A stretch of 64,000 nucleotides of DNA from Immundisolibacter cernigliae (GTDB taxonomy: Bacteria > Pseudomonadota > Gammaproteobacteria > Immundisolibacterales > Immundisolibacteraceae), in the NCBI RefSeq assembly GCF_001697225.1, contig NZ_CP014671.1, forward strand, positions 744,001 through 808,000, given 5' to 3'. Positions 33,422 to 41,380 of this stretch are shown here, in pieces. The notes beneath the pieces are model-generated. The model worked only from the letters and a program-made list of their open reading frames with translations. It was not told where the DNA came from and searched no databases. Within the stretch, counting starts at the first letter, position 1. Each line of letters starts with the position of its first letter. The position numbers and the translations under genes are program-made.

Positions 33422-34741
33422 CTAAGTCAGTTTACGGGGCGCGAGCGGAATTTCACGCCAGCTCTCCGCCTGCATGAACTCGGCCCACCGGCGGTAATAG
33501 CCACGGAAACAAGTATCCGACACGCGCTGGTCGATAAGGCCTGGCAGGTCCGACCTCTCACGCTCACGCCCCAGGCCCATGGCGTAGTGAGAATCGCGCC
33601 GCGATCCTTGCGTTGCATTGACGGTCATGGCAATCCGTTCCATGTTCGCGCAATCATCGGTTTCGAACATGCCGGAGGTCCCCAGCATGCGTGCATTGAA
33701 ACGCACCATCTCTCTTTTTAGATCCGGCGGAAGATCACGTTCGACAACCGTCCACATGGCAATTTCACACTCGTTAGGACCTTTGGGATGGATTTGCCGA
33801 AACGTAAAACCCGGCACGAACAAGAAATTGGGGAATACGCCACCGTCAATGGACGAGCCGACAAACCAAGCGCGGCGCTCGCCCAAGTGCTCGATATATC
33901 GCTGGCGCTGGCGATTGACATAGGCCAGCCAAGGCGCCGGGTCTTTGAAAAGTCCGAATATGCCTTGGCCGTCGAAATTGGCATTCCAGCCGTGGCCGTC
34001 TATGGTCGCTGAAATACCGAGTGCATCCACGTCGGTCTTCTCGCCCACCTCGATACCGATCTGCATGCCGCGGTCTCCCATGCACACGCCCACGGCAACG
34101 GCATGTGCAGCGAGCACATGGTAGGTATCAGCGACGATGTTTTCCGCGGCGATCTTCCAGTTGCACTTCAAGCGTTGCCGCATCGTCCCGCCGAGGAACT
34201 CGACTCCCGCTGGCAGCGGGTCAAAAATGGCGTCGAGGTACCACGCAAAGTCACCCAAGTAATCACGCAATGATGGGGCTGCTGGGTCGAAATTGGCGAA
34301 GTACAACCCTTTGTAAGACTCGACTCTGATGCTCTGCAGCCCCCATTGCCCTTTGTCCAGCTGGTGGTGATACCCGTCGCCGCCTTCGCGTGGCACATTG
34401 AGAAGGGTTCCGTCGGCGCCGAACACCCAACCGTGATAGGGGCAGGAAAAACTTTTGGCATTGCCTTCCTCCGCCATGCAGAGCAGGGGGCCGCGATGCG
34501 AGCAGGCGTTCAGGAAGGCGCGGATCGAGCCATCCTCCTGCCGGATCACCAGCACCGGATCCTCGCCCATGAATGTGGTCAGAAAATCACCTGACTTCGG
34601 CAGCTGGGTATCGTGGGCCACGAACTGCCACGTGCGACCGAAAACGTTCTCAAGCTCATTCTTGTAGATGTCAGCATCGCTGAATACCCGGCGACTGACG
34701 TAAGCGCCGCTTTCGCGAACCAGCGTTTCGATGCCCTTCAT
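33422..34741 (-). CDS. Ring-hydroxylating dioxygenase alpha subunit (alpha2)
   Basis: 439-residue catalytic subunit. Rieske ligands CSHRG and, after 17 residues, CPYHGW (about residues 87-109). The mononuclear iron site is NWKIAAENIVADTYHVLAAH (D-X2-H-X4-H), with a probable third ligand in FETDDCANMER. ATG 34741 (MKGIETLV) matches the start of alpha3 and has GAGGCAGG just upstream; ATG 34756 is an alternative. First gene of the leftward arm, divergent from the TetR regulator. The layout is of the naphthalene/biphenyl type of large subunit; the substrate cannot be deduced. Its partner beta2 is broken by an IS. Confidence 0.92.
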   Translation of the reverse strand: MKGIETLVRESGAYVSRRVFSDADIYKNELENVFGRTWQFVAHDTQLPKSGDFLTTFMGEDPVLVIRQEDGSIRAFLNACSHRGPLLCMAEEGNAKSFSCPYHGWVFGADGTLLNVPREGGDGYHHQLDKGQWGLQSIRVESYKGLYFANFDPAAPSLRDYLGDFAWYLDAIFDPLPAGVEFLGGTMRQRLKCNWKIAAENIVADTYHVLAAHAVAVGVCMGDRGMQIGIEVGEKTDVDALGISATIDGHGWNANFDGQGIFGLFKDPAPWLAYVNRQRQRYIEHLGERRAWFVGSSIDGGVFPNFLFVPGFTFRQIHPKGPNECEIAMWTVVERDLPPDLKREMVRFNARMLGTSGMFETDDCANMERIAMTVNATQGSRRDSHYAMGLGRERERSDLPGLIDQRVSDTCFRGYYRRWAEFMQAESWREIPLAPRKLT

Positions 34742-35042
34742 CGTTGCCTGCCTCATGCTGTTTGATCCACCAGGTTCTCCTAGGGTGCTACCGGCGCCTT
34801 GACCTGCTACCAGCTCCAACCGTGCACGGGCGCAACCCACGCAGCGCCGAAACCCCGACCACCAATGGTGAACAACGCCGGCGCCCGGTCAGCGACAATT
34901 CGGGGCCAGGCACCCGGTCGGCCCCTCGCGCTGACGATTGCGCCGGCTTCGCCAGAACCCCACAGCCAGTCGGCCACGACCACTTTACAAGCGTTAAAAT
35001 TTTCGTGAACCGTAGCAGGATAAAAATTGGCTTGTCAACACC
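34742..35042. promoter_or_regulatory. Divergent control region between alpha2 and TetR gene
   Basis: No gene in these 301 bases. On the leftward strand, TTGACA (35038-35033) and TACGGT (35014-35009) are 18 bases apart, a possible promoter for the alpha2 arm. An inverted repeat, TTTACAAGC (34984-34992) against TTGACAAGC on the other strand (35038-35030), brackets this promoter and is a candidate operator for the adjacent TetR regulator. This stretch is strikingly AT-rich for the region. Assigned by eye only. Confidence 0.4.
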
Positions 35043-35651
35043 ATGAACAAATTGCCCACACCGCACCCATCAACCGATACCCGCGAACATTTGTTGCGGC
35101 TGGCAATCCGCCTGTTTGCCGAGCGCGGCTACAACGGCCTGACCATGCGCGACCTTGCCGAAGCCTGCGCGGTCACTGCACCGGCCTTCTACTACTACTT
35201 TCCGAGCAAGGAGAGCCTGTATCGGGAGGCAGTGCGGGCGGCGTTCGCGGTCGGCATGCAGGGGATCGATGAGCTGGTTCAACGGGAGTACGATTTTGAA
35301 GGGTTCGTGTATACCTTTACAAAACTCCTGGTCGATGCGTTTGCCCGTTCCGAAGGTTTCCGAACCTTGCTGATCCGCGAGCTGCTGAACAACAACGCCG
35401 CGCACCTTGCGTTCATCGGCGAGGAGGTTCTTGGGCCGGCGATGCGGCGCATTGCCGAGCTTGCCCAGCCGCTCATGCCGGCCGAGGATGCCCGTCTGGT
35501 GGGCTACTCGGTGCTGTCGCTGGTGATCGGACAGTTCACCCTGGCGCCGGTACGCGGCTATGTCAGCGGCGACCGACCCGGCGAGCTCGACGCGGGGCAA
35601 GTCGTGGAACATGTCGCCAGGCTATTGCTGCACGGCATCCGCCGCGGCTGA
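35043..35651 (+). CDS. TetR/AcrR-family transcriptional regulator
   Basis: 202-residue one-component regulator. The N-terminal HTH is clear: LAIRLFAERGYNGLTMRDLA, EACAVTAPAFYYYFPSKESL (about residues 20-60). The C-terminal ligand domain (IRELLNNNAAHLAFIGEEVL) resembles CerR/YbiH-type C-terminal domains. It is transcribed divergently from alpha2 and precedes the rightward oxygenase arm, so it most likely represses one or both arms until an aromatic inducer binds. There is no good ribosome site before ATG 35043, which lies directly beside the putative leftward promoter, hinting at autoregulation. Confidence 0.92.
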   Translation: MNKLPTPHPSTDTREHLLRLAIRLFAERGYNGLTMRDLAEACAVTAPAFYYYFPSKESLYREAVRAAFAVGMQGIDELVQREYDFEGFVYTFTKLLVDAFARSEGFRTLLIRELLNNNAAHLAFIGEEVLGPAMRRIAELAQPLMPAEDARLVGYSVLSLVIGQFTLAPVRGYVSGDRPGELDAGQVVEHVARLLLHGIRRG

Positions 35652-35691
35652 GCCGATCCCGGCAAGATTGATCCGGCGCGATCCGTGATAT

Positions 35692-35711
35692 GTTAACCGT
35701 ACGACCGGTCA
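35692..35711. promoter_or_regulatory. Possible regulator-binding dyad upstream of LLM gene
   Basis: TTAACCG and CGGTCAG form an inverted repeat (five of seven positions) around TACGAC, in the short gap between the TetR gene and the LLM oxidoreductase. Size and spacing suit a TetR-type operator. It does not match the TTnACAAGC repeat on the other side of the regulator gene, so the assignment is weak. Confidence 0.25.
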
Positions 35712-35764
35712 GCCAGGCGGGTGTCGCCCGCGCGGACTTTTGCACAGCATCCAGGGGACACGTC

Positions 35765-36904
35765 ATGCAGGAGCCATTGATTGGCCTGTTTTCCGAGGCG
35801 TCGGTTCGCAATCCGCGCGCAACCCACCGCGACCATTATTCGGCCCTTGTGGCACAAATGGAGCTCGCGGACACCCTTGGCTACGATTTTTACGCCACCA
35901 CACAGTCCTATGGGCTGGACTTCGCCGAGTCCACCTTCTCGGTCTCGCCGAGCCCGGTGGCACTGTTTGCGAACGCCGCGGCGCGCACGCGACAGATCAA
36001 ATTCATGTCCGCCATCACCATTGCGCCGTTGCATCACCCGGCGATCGTGGCGTCGGAGTATGCCGCGCTGGATGTGCTGAGCGGGGGGCGAGCCATGATC
36101 GGCATCGGTCGCGGGCATCCATGGCTGTACGAGCGGCTGGGTTACGACCAGTCGGAATCACGCGAGCGAATGGCGGAGTTCTGCACGACCACCCGCCGAC
36201 TGCTGGACGGCCAGGACGAGCGCCTGCAGATCAGCGGCAAGTTCTGGTCGGTGCGCGACTTCGAGTTGCTGCCGCGGTTCGTGCAGGATGACCCACCGGT
36301 CTACATGGCTTACGTGTCCGGGCCGCCGAGCATCGAGATCGCCGTACAGTCTCGATTCGGGCTGATCATTCCAAGCTACCTGCTGCTGCCGCTGCCGGTC
36401 GTACTGGACGGGGTGAACTACTACGCACAGCGTCACCAGGAACTGTGGGGCAGCCGCGGACGATGGTTGCTGGGTGTACATTTTCATGCCCGCGCCGACG
36501 CAGCCCAGGCCCGTGAGGTCGGTGCACGCTCGCTTGCGGGCCAGATGGAGGTGTTCGGCCGCAACATGCGGGCCTATGCCGACAGCGTGGGCGAAGGGTA
36601 CGCGGCTTACCGTCAGTTGGGAGACATGTTCAGCGAGTTCGGCGACCCGGCGCATGTGCACGACGTGGTAATGAACGAGTTTCCGCAGCGCTTCGCCATT
36701 TGGGGTGACCGCAAGGCGTGCCTGGAGCGGTTCGAGGTGCTAATCGACGCGGTACGCCCGAGCGGACTGCTGCTCAACGTCGACGCCGGTTGCATTTCGC
36801 AAGAGGATATTCACGACTCCATGCGCTACGCGGCGACGCAGATCCTGCCGGCGGTGCGCGACATGCTGCGTGCCGGGCAAGAGAAACCGCCACCCTCCCG
36901 CTGA
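35765..36904 (+). CDS. LLM-class flavin-dependent oxidoreductase
   Basis: 379-residue luciferase-like monooxygenase family protein (TIM barrel, FMN or F420). The N-terminus reads IGLFSEASVRNP; VSPSPVALFANAAARTRQIKF, then MSAITIAPLHHPAIVASEYA and ALDVLSGGRAMIGIGRGH are the characteristic blocks. AGGGG precedes ATG 35765. It likely works with a separate flavin reductase, none of which is seen here. Possible roles are a monooxygenation step or a reductase step on a catabolic intermediate. First structural gene downstream of the TetR regulator; 67 bases before alpha3. Confidence 0.88.
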   Translation: MQEPLIGLFSEASVRNPRATHRDHYSALVAQMELADTLGYDFYATTQSYGLDFAESTFSVSPSPVALFANAAARTRQIKFMSAITIAPLHHPAIVASEYAALDVLSGGRAMIGIGRGHPWLYERLGYDQSESRERMAEFCTTTRRLLDGQDERLQISGKFWSVRDFELLPRFVQDDPPVYMAYVSGPPSIEIAVQSRFGLIIPSYLLLPLPVVLDGVNYYAQRHQELWGSRGRWLLGVHFHARADAAQAREVGARSLAGQMEVFGRNMRAYADSVGEGYAAYRQLGDMFSEFGDPAHVHDVVMNEFPQRFAIWGDRKACLERFEVLIDAVRPSGLLLNVDAGCISQEDIHDSMRYAATQILPAVRDMLRAGQEKPPPSR

Positions 36905-36971
36905 CCGGTTACGCCAATGCCCTTTCTGGCCACAGGCAGGGCGCCGCAGAGCGACTTCAGGAGGAACAGGA

Positions 36972-38327
36972 ATGGATGCAAGGGAAATCGGCGGCTTGGT
37001 CGATTCGGCAACTGGCTACCAGAGCCGGCGGCTCTATCACGACCCGGAAATTTATCAACTCGAACTGCAGCGAGTGTTTGCACGCAGTTGGCTGTTTCTG
37101 ACCCATGAGTCGCTCATTGCCGGCGCCGGTGATTTCCAGACCGCCCTGATGGGAGAGGATCGCGTGCTGGTGGTGCGTCAGACCGATGGCTCGATCCGCG
37201 CGTTTATCAACTCCTGTCAGCACCGCGGCAATGTGCTTTGCCATGCCGATAGTGGCACTGCGCGCGCCTTCACCTGCAATTACCATGGCTGGAGTTATGC
37301 GCTCGACGGGTCGCTGGCCGCCGCGCCTCTGGAAGCCGAGGTCTACCGTGGCCAGCTGCCGAAGGCGCAACTTGGCCTGATTCCAGTACCCCGGATCGCC
37401 AGCTACAAGGGGCTGGTTTTCGGTTGCTTCGATCAGACCGCACCATCCTTGACCGACTACCTCGGCCCGATGACCTGGTACCTGGACACTTACCTGGACG
37501 CCGTTCCCGGCGGCACGGAGTTTCTCGGTGGACCAATGAAATATCGCGTGCCGTGCAACTGGAAACTGCCGGCGGAGAATTTCGCCGGCGATGGATACCA
37601 CGTTGGCTGGACCCACGCGGCGGCTCTTGCCATCGGCGCCCGGGACAACGTCGTGGGTAGTATGCGGGGCAACAGCGAACAAAACGTGGTGGCCACCGGC
37701 GGTCTGCATGTGGCCACCCGCCACGGGCACGGTTTTTCGCTGCTCGAGGATGGCTACTCGGGGATCGCCTTGTACGATCAGCCCGAGGTGATGGCGGCGT
37801 GGCTGACAGAAAACAGGCCCCTGGTCCGTGAGCGTCTGGGTGATCGGCGCGCGCAGTTTTTCGGCTCGCATTGCAACCTGAATCTGTTTCCGCACTTCTC
37901 CGCCTTGCCGATGGGTTTGAATTCGTTTCGCGTCTGGCACCCCCGCGGGCCGGACGAGATCGAGGTGTGGATATGGGCACTCGCCTACCGGCAAATGCCA
38001 GCCGAGGTCAAGGCAGCGATCCGTCATGCGCACATGAAAACATTCGGAATCGCCGGCTTGCTCGAAGGCGACGACACAGAGAATGTCCAGTATGCAACCG
38101 ATGCCTGCCGCGGCTACGTCACCCGTTCCCACCCTGTCTATTGCGGCATGGCTCTGAGCCGCGGCGGGCCTCACCCCGAGCTACCTGGCACTGTACACGA
38201 GGGCGCCATTGCGGAAATTGCCCAGCGCAATTTCTATGGCTTCTGGCAGCAGCTCATGACGGCATCGGACTGGAGCGCGTTGGATGCCGCCCCGGTCGAC
38301 GCGAGCTTGGCAGGAGGAAACGCGTAA
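36972..38327 (+). CDS. Ring-hydroxylating dioxygenase alpha subunit (alpha3)
   Basis: 451-residue catalytic subunit of the naphthalene/biphenyl dioxygenase type. Rieske ligands CQHRG and, after 17 residues, CNYHGW. The iron site NWKLPAENFAGDGYHVGWTH (D-X2-H-X4-H) is nearly the textbook naphthalene-dioxygenase sequence, and LLEGDDTENVQ should hold the third ligand. AGGAGG precedes ATG 36972. The stop overlaps the beta3 start (TAATG). Of the five alphas this one is the best candidate for attack on a fused or biaryl ring; that is inference from the active-site motif. Confidence 0.94.
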   Translation: MDAREIGGLVDSATGYQSRRLYHDPEIYQLELQRVFARSWLFLTHESLIAGAGDFQTALMGEDRVLVVRQTDGSIRAFINSCQHRGNVLCHADSGTARAFTCNYHGWSYALDGSLAAAPLEAEVYRGQLPKAQLGLIPVPRIASYKGLVFGCFDQTAPSLTDYLGPMTWYLDTYLDAVPGGTEFLGGPMKYRVPCNWKLPAENFAGDGYHVGWTHAAALAIGARDNVVGSMRGNSEQNVVATGGLHVATRHGHGFSLLEDGYSGIALYDQPEVMAAWLTENRPLVRERLGDRRAQFFGSHCNLNLFPHFSALPMGLNSFRVWHPRGPDEIEVWIWALAYRQMPAEVKAAIRHAHMKTFGIAGLLEGDDTENVQYATDACRGYVTRSHPVYCGMALSRGGPHPELPGTVHEGAIAEIAQRNFYGFWQQLMTASDWSALDAAPVDASLAGGNA

Positions 38328-38869
38328 TGGTCCCGCAAGGTTGGCTCACCGAAACACAGCCAGTCGAGCGCGACGAGGGGTACGCGTTCGAGCAGCTCCT
38401 CTATCACGAGGCCCGACTGCTCGATGCCGAGCGGTTCCGTGACTGGCTTACCCTGCTCGACCCGGGCATCAACTACTGGCTGCCGGTACGGGAGAACCGC
38501 TTTCGGCGTGACCCCCGCGGCATAGGGCCCCGGCGAGAAGATCCAGCACTTTTCGACGATAGCCTGAAGGATCTCGAGGATCGCGTACGGCGGCTGGAAA
38601 CCGGCCTTTCCTGGAGCGATGACCCGCCAGGCCGCATCAGGCGCCTGATCAGCAATGTGACGGCGTTTGCGTCCGACGTGCCCGACGCGCGCGCGGTGTA
38701 CTCGAATTTCTTGGTCTATCGCAATCGCCGTCAAGACGAGGTTGCGATACTCCCCGGCGCGCGCCGGGACCTTTGGCGTCGCTTTGCTGACGGTTGGCGG
38801 CTTAGGCAGCGCGAGATATTGCTCGATCAGAGCGTGGTACTCGACAAGACCCTAAACCTCATCTTCTAG
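38327..38869 (+). CDS. Ring-hydroxylating dioxygenase beta subunit (beta3)
   Basis: 180-residue small subunit. FEQLLYHEARLLDAERFRDW, then LTLLDPGINYWLPVRENR, is the standard N-terminal block; RRLISNVTAF lies in the middle, and it ends with LRQREILLDQSVVLDKTLNL. ATG 38327 shares a base with the alpha3 stop and has AGGAGG upstream, so alpha3 and beta3 are coupled and form one hexameric oxygenase. Confidence 0.93.
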   Translation: MVPQGWLTETQPVERDEGYAFEQLLYHEARLLDAERFRDWLTLLDPGINYWLPVRENRFRRDPRGIGPRREDPALFDDSLKDLEDRVRRLETGLSWSDDPPGRIRRLISNVTAFASDVPDARAVYSNFLVYRNRRQDEVAILPGARRDLWRRFADGWRLRQREILLDQSVVLDKTLNLIF

Positions 38870-38886
38870 CCGCATAGGAACTTGCA

Positions 38887-40218
38887 ATGCCGCTACCCGG
38901 CCAAACCGAAGATTGGGTTCGTAGGCGCGAAGGGGTATTCGAAATCGCGCGGCCGCTGTTCACTGACCCGGCTGTGTTGGAACGCGAACTGGCTGCCATT
39001 TTCGAGGGAACGTGGCTCTACGTCTGCCATGAGAGCCAAATACGAGAAGCCGGAGATTGGTTCGCCACCCATATGGGCCGCCAACCCGTCGTCATCGTGC
39101 GGGGCCAGGATGGTGTGGTGCGTGGCTTCATCAACGCCTGTGCCCACCGCGGCGCGACGCTGTGTCGTACCCGCAGGGGCAACAATAAATTCTTCACTTG
39201 CCCCTACCATGGCTGGGTGTATGGCTGTGACGGGCGCAACCTGCAGATCAAGGACCAGGCATCAGGCGCCTACCCGCCCACGTTCGATTCCGCGTCGCAC
39301 GACCTGACTGCTGTGCCGAGGATCGAGTCGTATCGAGGCTTCGTGTTTGCGTCCCTGAACGCTGCGGTGCCGACGCTCTCTATGCACTTGGGCGATGCGC
39401 GGCTTTTCATCGACCTACTGGTTGAACAAAGCCCGAATGGGCTTGAAGTGCTACGCGGTGCTTCAAGTTACGTAAACCGCGGGAACTGGAAACTGCAACT
39501 CGAAAATGCGCTCGATGGCTACCACTTCACCACCGTCCATGCCAACTACCTGGCGATGATGGCGCGTCGCGTTCCACGCGACAGCGAGGTACGCCGCGCC
39601 TACGACGACTCGCTTACCCAGCGCACCAGCGGCTGGTACGAATTTGCCCATGGCCACGGCGTGATGTGGGCAACCTACCCACGGCCGGAAGCACGTCCAA
39701 CATGGGAATGGAAAGCGAATATCGAGCGACGCGTACGGCCGGCGTGGGCGCACTGGATGCTTCACCATCAACGCAATGTTCTGATCTATCCGAACCTGCT
39801 GTTGCAGGACAACGCCTCCACCCAGATTCGGGTAATCCGCCCGCTCGGCGTCGATGATTGCGAAGTCAATATCTATGCTATCGCGCCAGTAGGCGAGAGC
39901 GCCATGGCACGCACGACACGTCTGCGTCAGTATGAGGATTTTTTCAATGCCACCGGCGTCGCAACCACAGATGACCTGGTAGTGTTCGACGCGTGTCAAC
40001 GCGGCTTCGCCGCCGCACTGGTCAGGTGGCAACAAGGTTATGCACGTGGCGGCGCGCGCATTCACACCGGCCAGGATGAGCATGCGAAATTGCTCGACAT
40101 TCATCCGGTCACATGGGGTGACGATTTCCAGGATGAGGGCATGCTGCATGGACAGTTCCGGCAATGGACGCACCTGCTGGAGACCGCAAATGAACGTGGC
40201 GCGCCGCGTACCGCGTAA
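38887..40218 (+). CDS. Ring-hydroxylating dioxygenase alpha subunit (alpha4), benzoate-dioxygenase-like, no beta gene
   Basis: 443-residue catalytic subunit resembling the benzoate/toluate/anthranilate dioxygenase branch: the N-terminal RPLFTDPAVLERELAAIFEG, FVFASLN in the middle, and an RQYEDFFNATGVATTDDLVV segment near the C-terminus. Rieske ligands CAHRG and CPYHGW, 17 residues apart. Iron site NWKLQLENALDGYHFTTVH (D-X2-H-X4-H). AGGAA precedes ATG 38887, 17 bases after beta3. The expected beta-subunit gene does not follow; 359 bases without coding character come next. It may borrow another beta or act as an alpha-only enzyme. Confidence 0.92.
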   Translation: MPLPGQTEDWVRRREGVFEIARPLFTDPAVLERELAAIFEGTWLYVCHESQIREAGDWFATHMGRQPVVIVRGQDGVVRGFINACAHRGATLCRTRRGNNKFFTCPYHGWVYGCDGRNLQIKDQASGAYPPTFDSASHDLTAVPRIESYRGFVFASLNAAVPTLSMHLGDARLFIDLLVEQSPNGLEVLRGASSYVNRGNWKLQLENALDGYHFTTVHANYLAMMARRVPRDSEVRRAYDDSLTQRTSGWYEFAHGHGVMWATYPRPEARPTWEWKANIERRVRPAWAHWMLHHQRNVLIYPNLLLQDNASTQIRVIRPLGVDDCEVNIYAIAPVGESAMARTTRLRQYEDFFNATGVATTDDLVVFDACQRGFAAALVRWQQGYARGGARIHTGQDEHAKLLDIHPVTWGDDFQDEGMLHGQFRQWTHLLETANERGAPRTA

Positions 40219-40577
40219 GCAACTCATCGGCTCCGAGCGTCGCATGCCGGGGGATCGACTATGGGCACATCTGGCGTACCCGGCACCTGCAGCAAAATGC
40301 CGGCTGCAGCCCGCCCCACCGCTGTGCGTTAAACACGACGTGAACAGGTGTGTTGAGGCTGGCGCGGCGGACCGGCTGGTGCGCAGGCGGCGTGTTCCAA
40401 TATCGTCGTTCAGTGTGGCGTGGCCGCTCGCTATGGCCGCGGGATCCGACCAACCGCAACCTGGAGCGCGCATCACTGTGGGAGATCCGTACTTGACCGA
40501 ACTGGGCGGACAGTCTTGCTATAGGGCCGCACGCGCATCACCCATCCCCTTGCAATCACACGCATAGGCCATCTGAG
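40219..40577. other. Non-coding gap after alpha4
   Basis: About 360 bases where a beta-subunit gene would be expected. Translating the forward frames shows no resemblance to oxygenase small subunits; one frame stays open for 126 codons but its composition is not protein-like. No terminator with a T-run was found. It may be eroded sequence left after loss of a gene. Confidence 0.4.
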
Positions 40578-41369
40578 ATGTCCGACTTGCCTGTCCGCCC
40601 GGCCGTTACGCTGGTCACTGGTGGTACTTACGGCATTGGCCGAGCCATCACGCTGACTCTAGTCGGGCAGGGGCATGTTGTGTGTGCCTGCGGCGTGGAG
40701 TCGCGCCAGATCGGCAGCGCGGCTGAGGGCGGCATCGCCGCAACCCAAGCAGAGCTTGCAAAGCGCGGCCAGCACGCCGATCTGGCCGAAGTCGATGTCG
40801 CCGATGCCGCCCAGGTACAGGCGTGGGTAAAGAATGTCCTTGCCCGCCACGGCCGCATCGACGCGCTGGTCAACAACGCCGCCATCCACCCGCGCGGGGA
40901 TGTCACGCAGACCGACGAAGCACTGTGGGATCGGGTCATCGCGGTCAACCTCAAGGGCGTATTCCTGACCTGCCGGGCGGTGATCCCGGCCATGCGCGCG
41001 GCCGGTGGCGGCGCCATCGTCAACATCGGCTCGGGCGCCGGCTGGGGCAAGCCGGACCTGGCCGCCTACAGCGCCAGCAAGGGCGGAGTGTTCGCCCTGT
41101 CGGCGGCGATGGCCTGGGATCATCTGGACGATCGCATCCGCGTCAACGTGGTCGTCCCCGGCGGCACGCGCACCGGCATGACCGAGCTTGGCAACGTACC
41201 GGCCTTCGAGCGCCTGGCCAGCCGCACGGCAACCGGGCGCGTCACCGAGCCGCAGGACATTGCAAACGCGGTGGCGTTTCTGCTCTCGGACGCCGCCGTA
41301 CAGATTTCCGGCACCGTGCTCGACGTCGGCTGCTTCGCCCACCAGGGCGGCCGGCCCCTGCTTGCCTGA
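40578..41369 (+). CDS. SDR-family oxidoreductase
   Basis: 263-residue short-chain dehydrogenase. Cofactor motif TGGTYGIG, NNAA, catalytic Ser in NIGSGAG and Tyr-X3-Lys in YSASKGG. The insertion AAEGGIAATQAELAKRGQHADL after strand 2 is longer than usual. Nine bases after its stop begins alpha5, so it is probably in the same transcript and likely to oxidise the diol or alcohol made by the neighbouring oxygenases (inference). GC content here returns to the high level of the core genome. Confidence 0.9.
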   Translation: MSDLPVRPAVTLVTGGTYGIGRAITLTLVGQGHVVCACGVESRQIGSAAEGGIAATQAELAKRGQHADLAEVDVADAAQVQAWVKNVLARHGRIDALVNNAAIHPRGDVTQTDEALWDRVIAVNLKGVFLTCRAVIPAMRAAGGGAIVNIGSGAGWGKPDLAAYSASKGGVFALSAAMAWDHLDDRIRVNVVVPGGTRTGMTELGNVPAFERLASRTATGRVTEPQDIANAVAFLLSDAAVQISGTVLDVGCFAHQGGRPLLA

Positions 41370-41380
41370 GGGAACTGCCG

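Noticed and set aside
40823-41380. Extension of alpha5 upstream into the SDR gene
   Set aside because: It is an out-of-frame reading of the SDR; ATG 41381 has a ribosome site and the family N-terminus.
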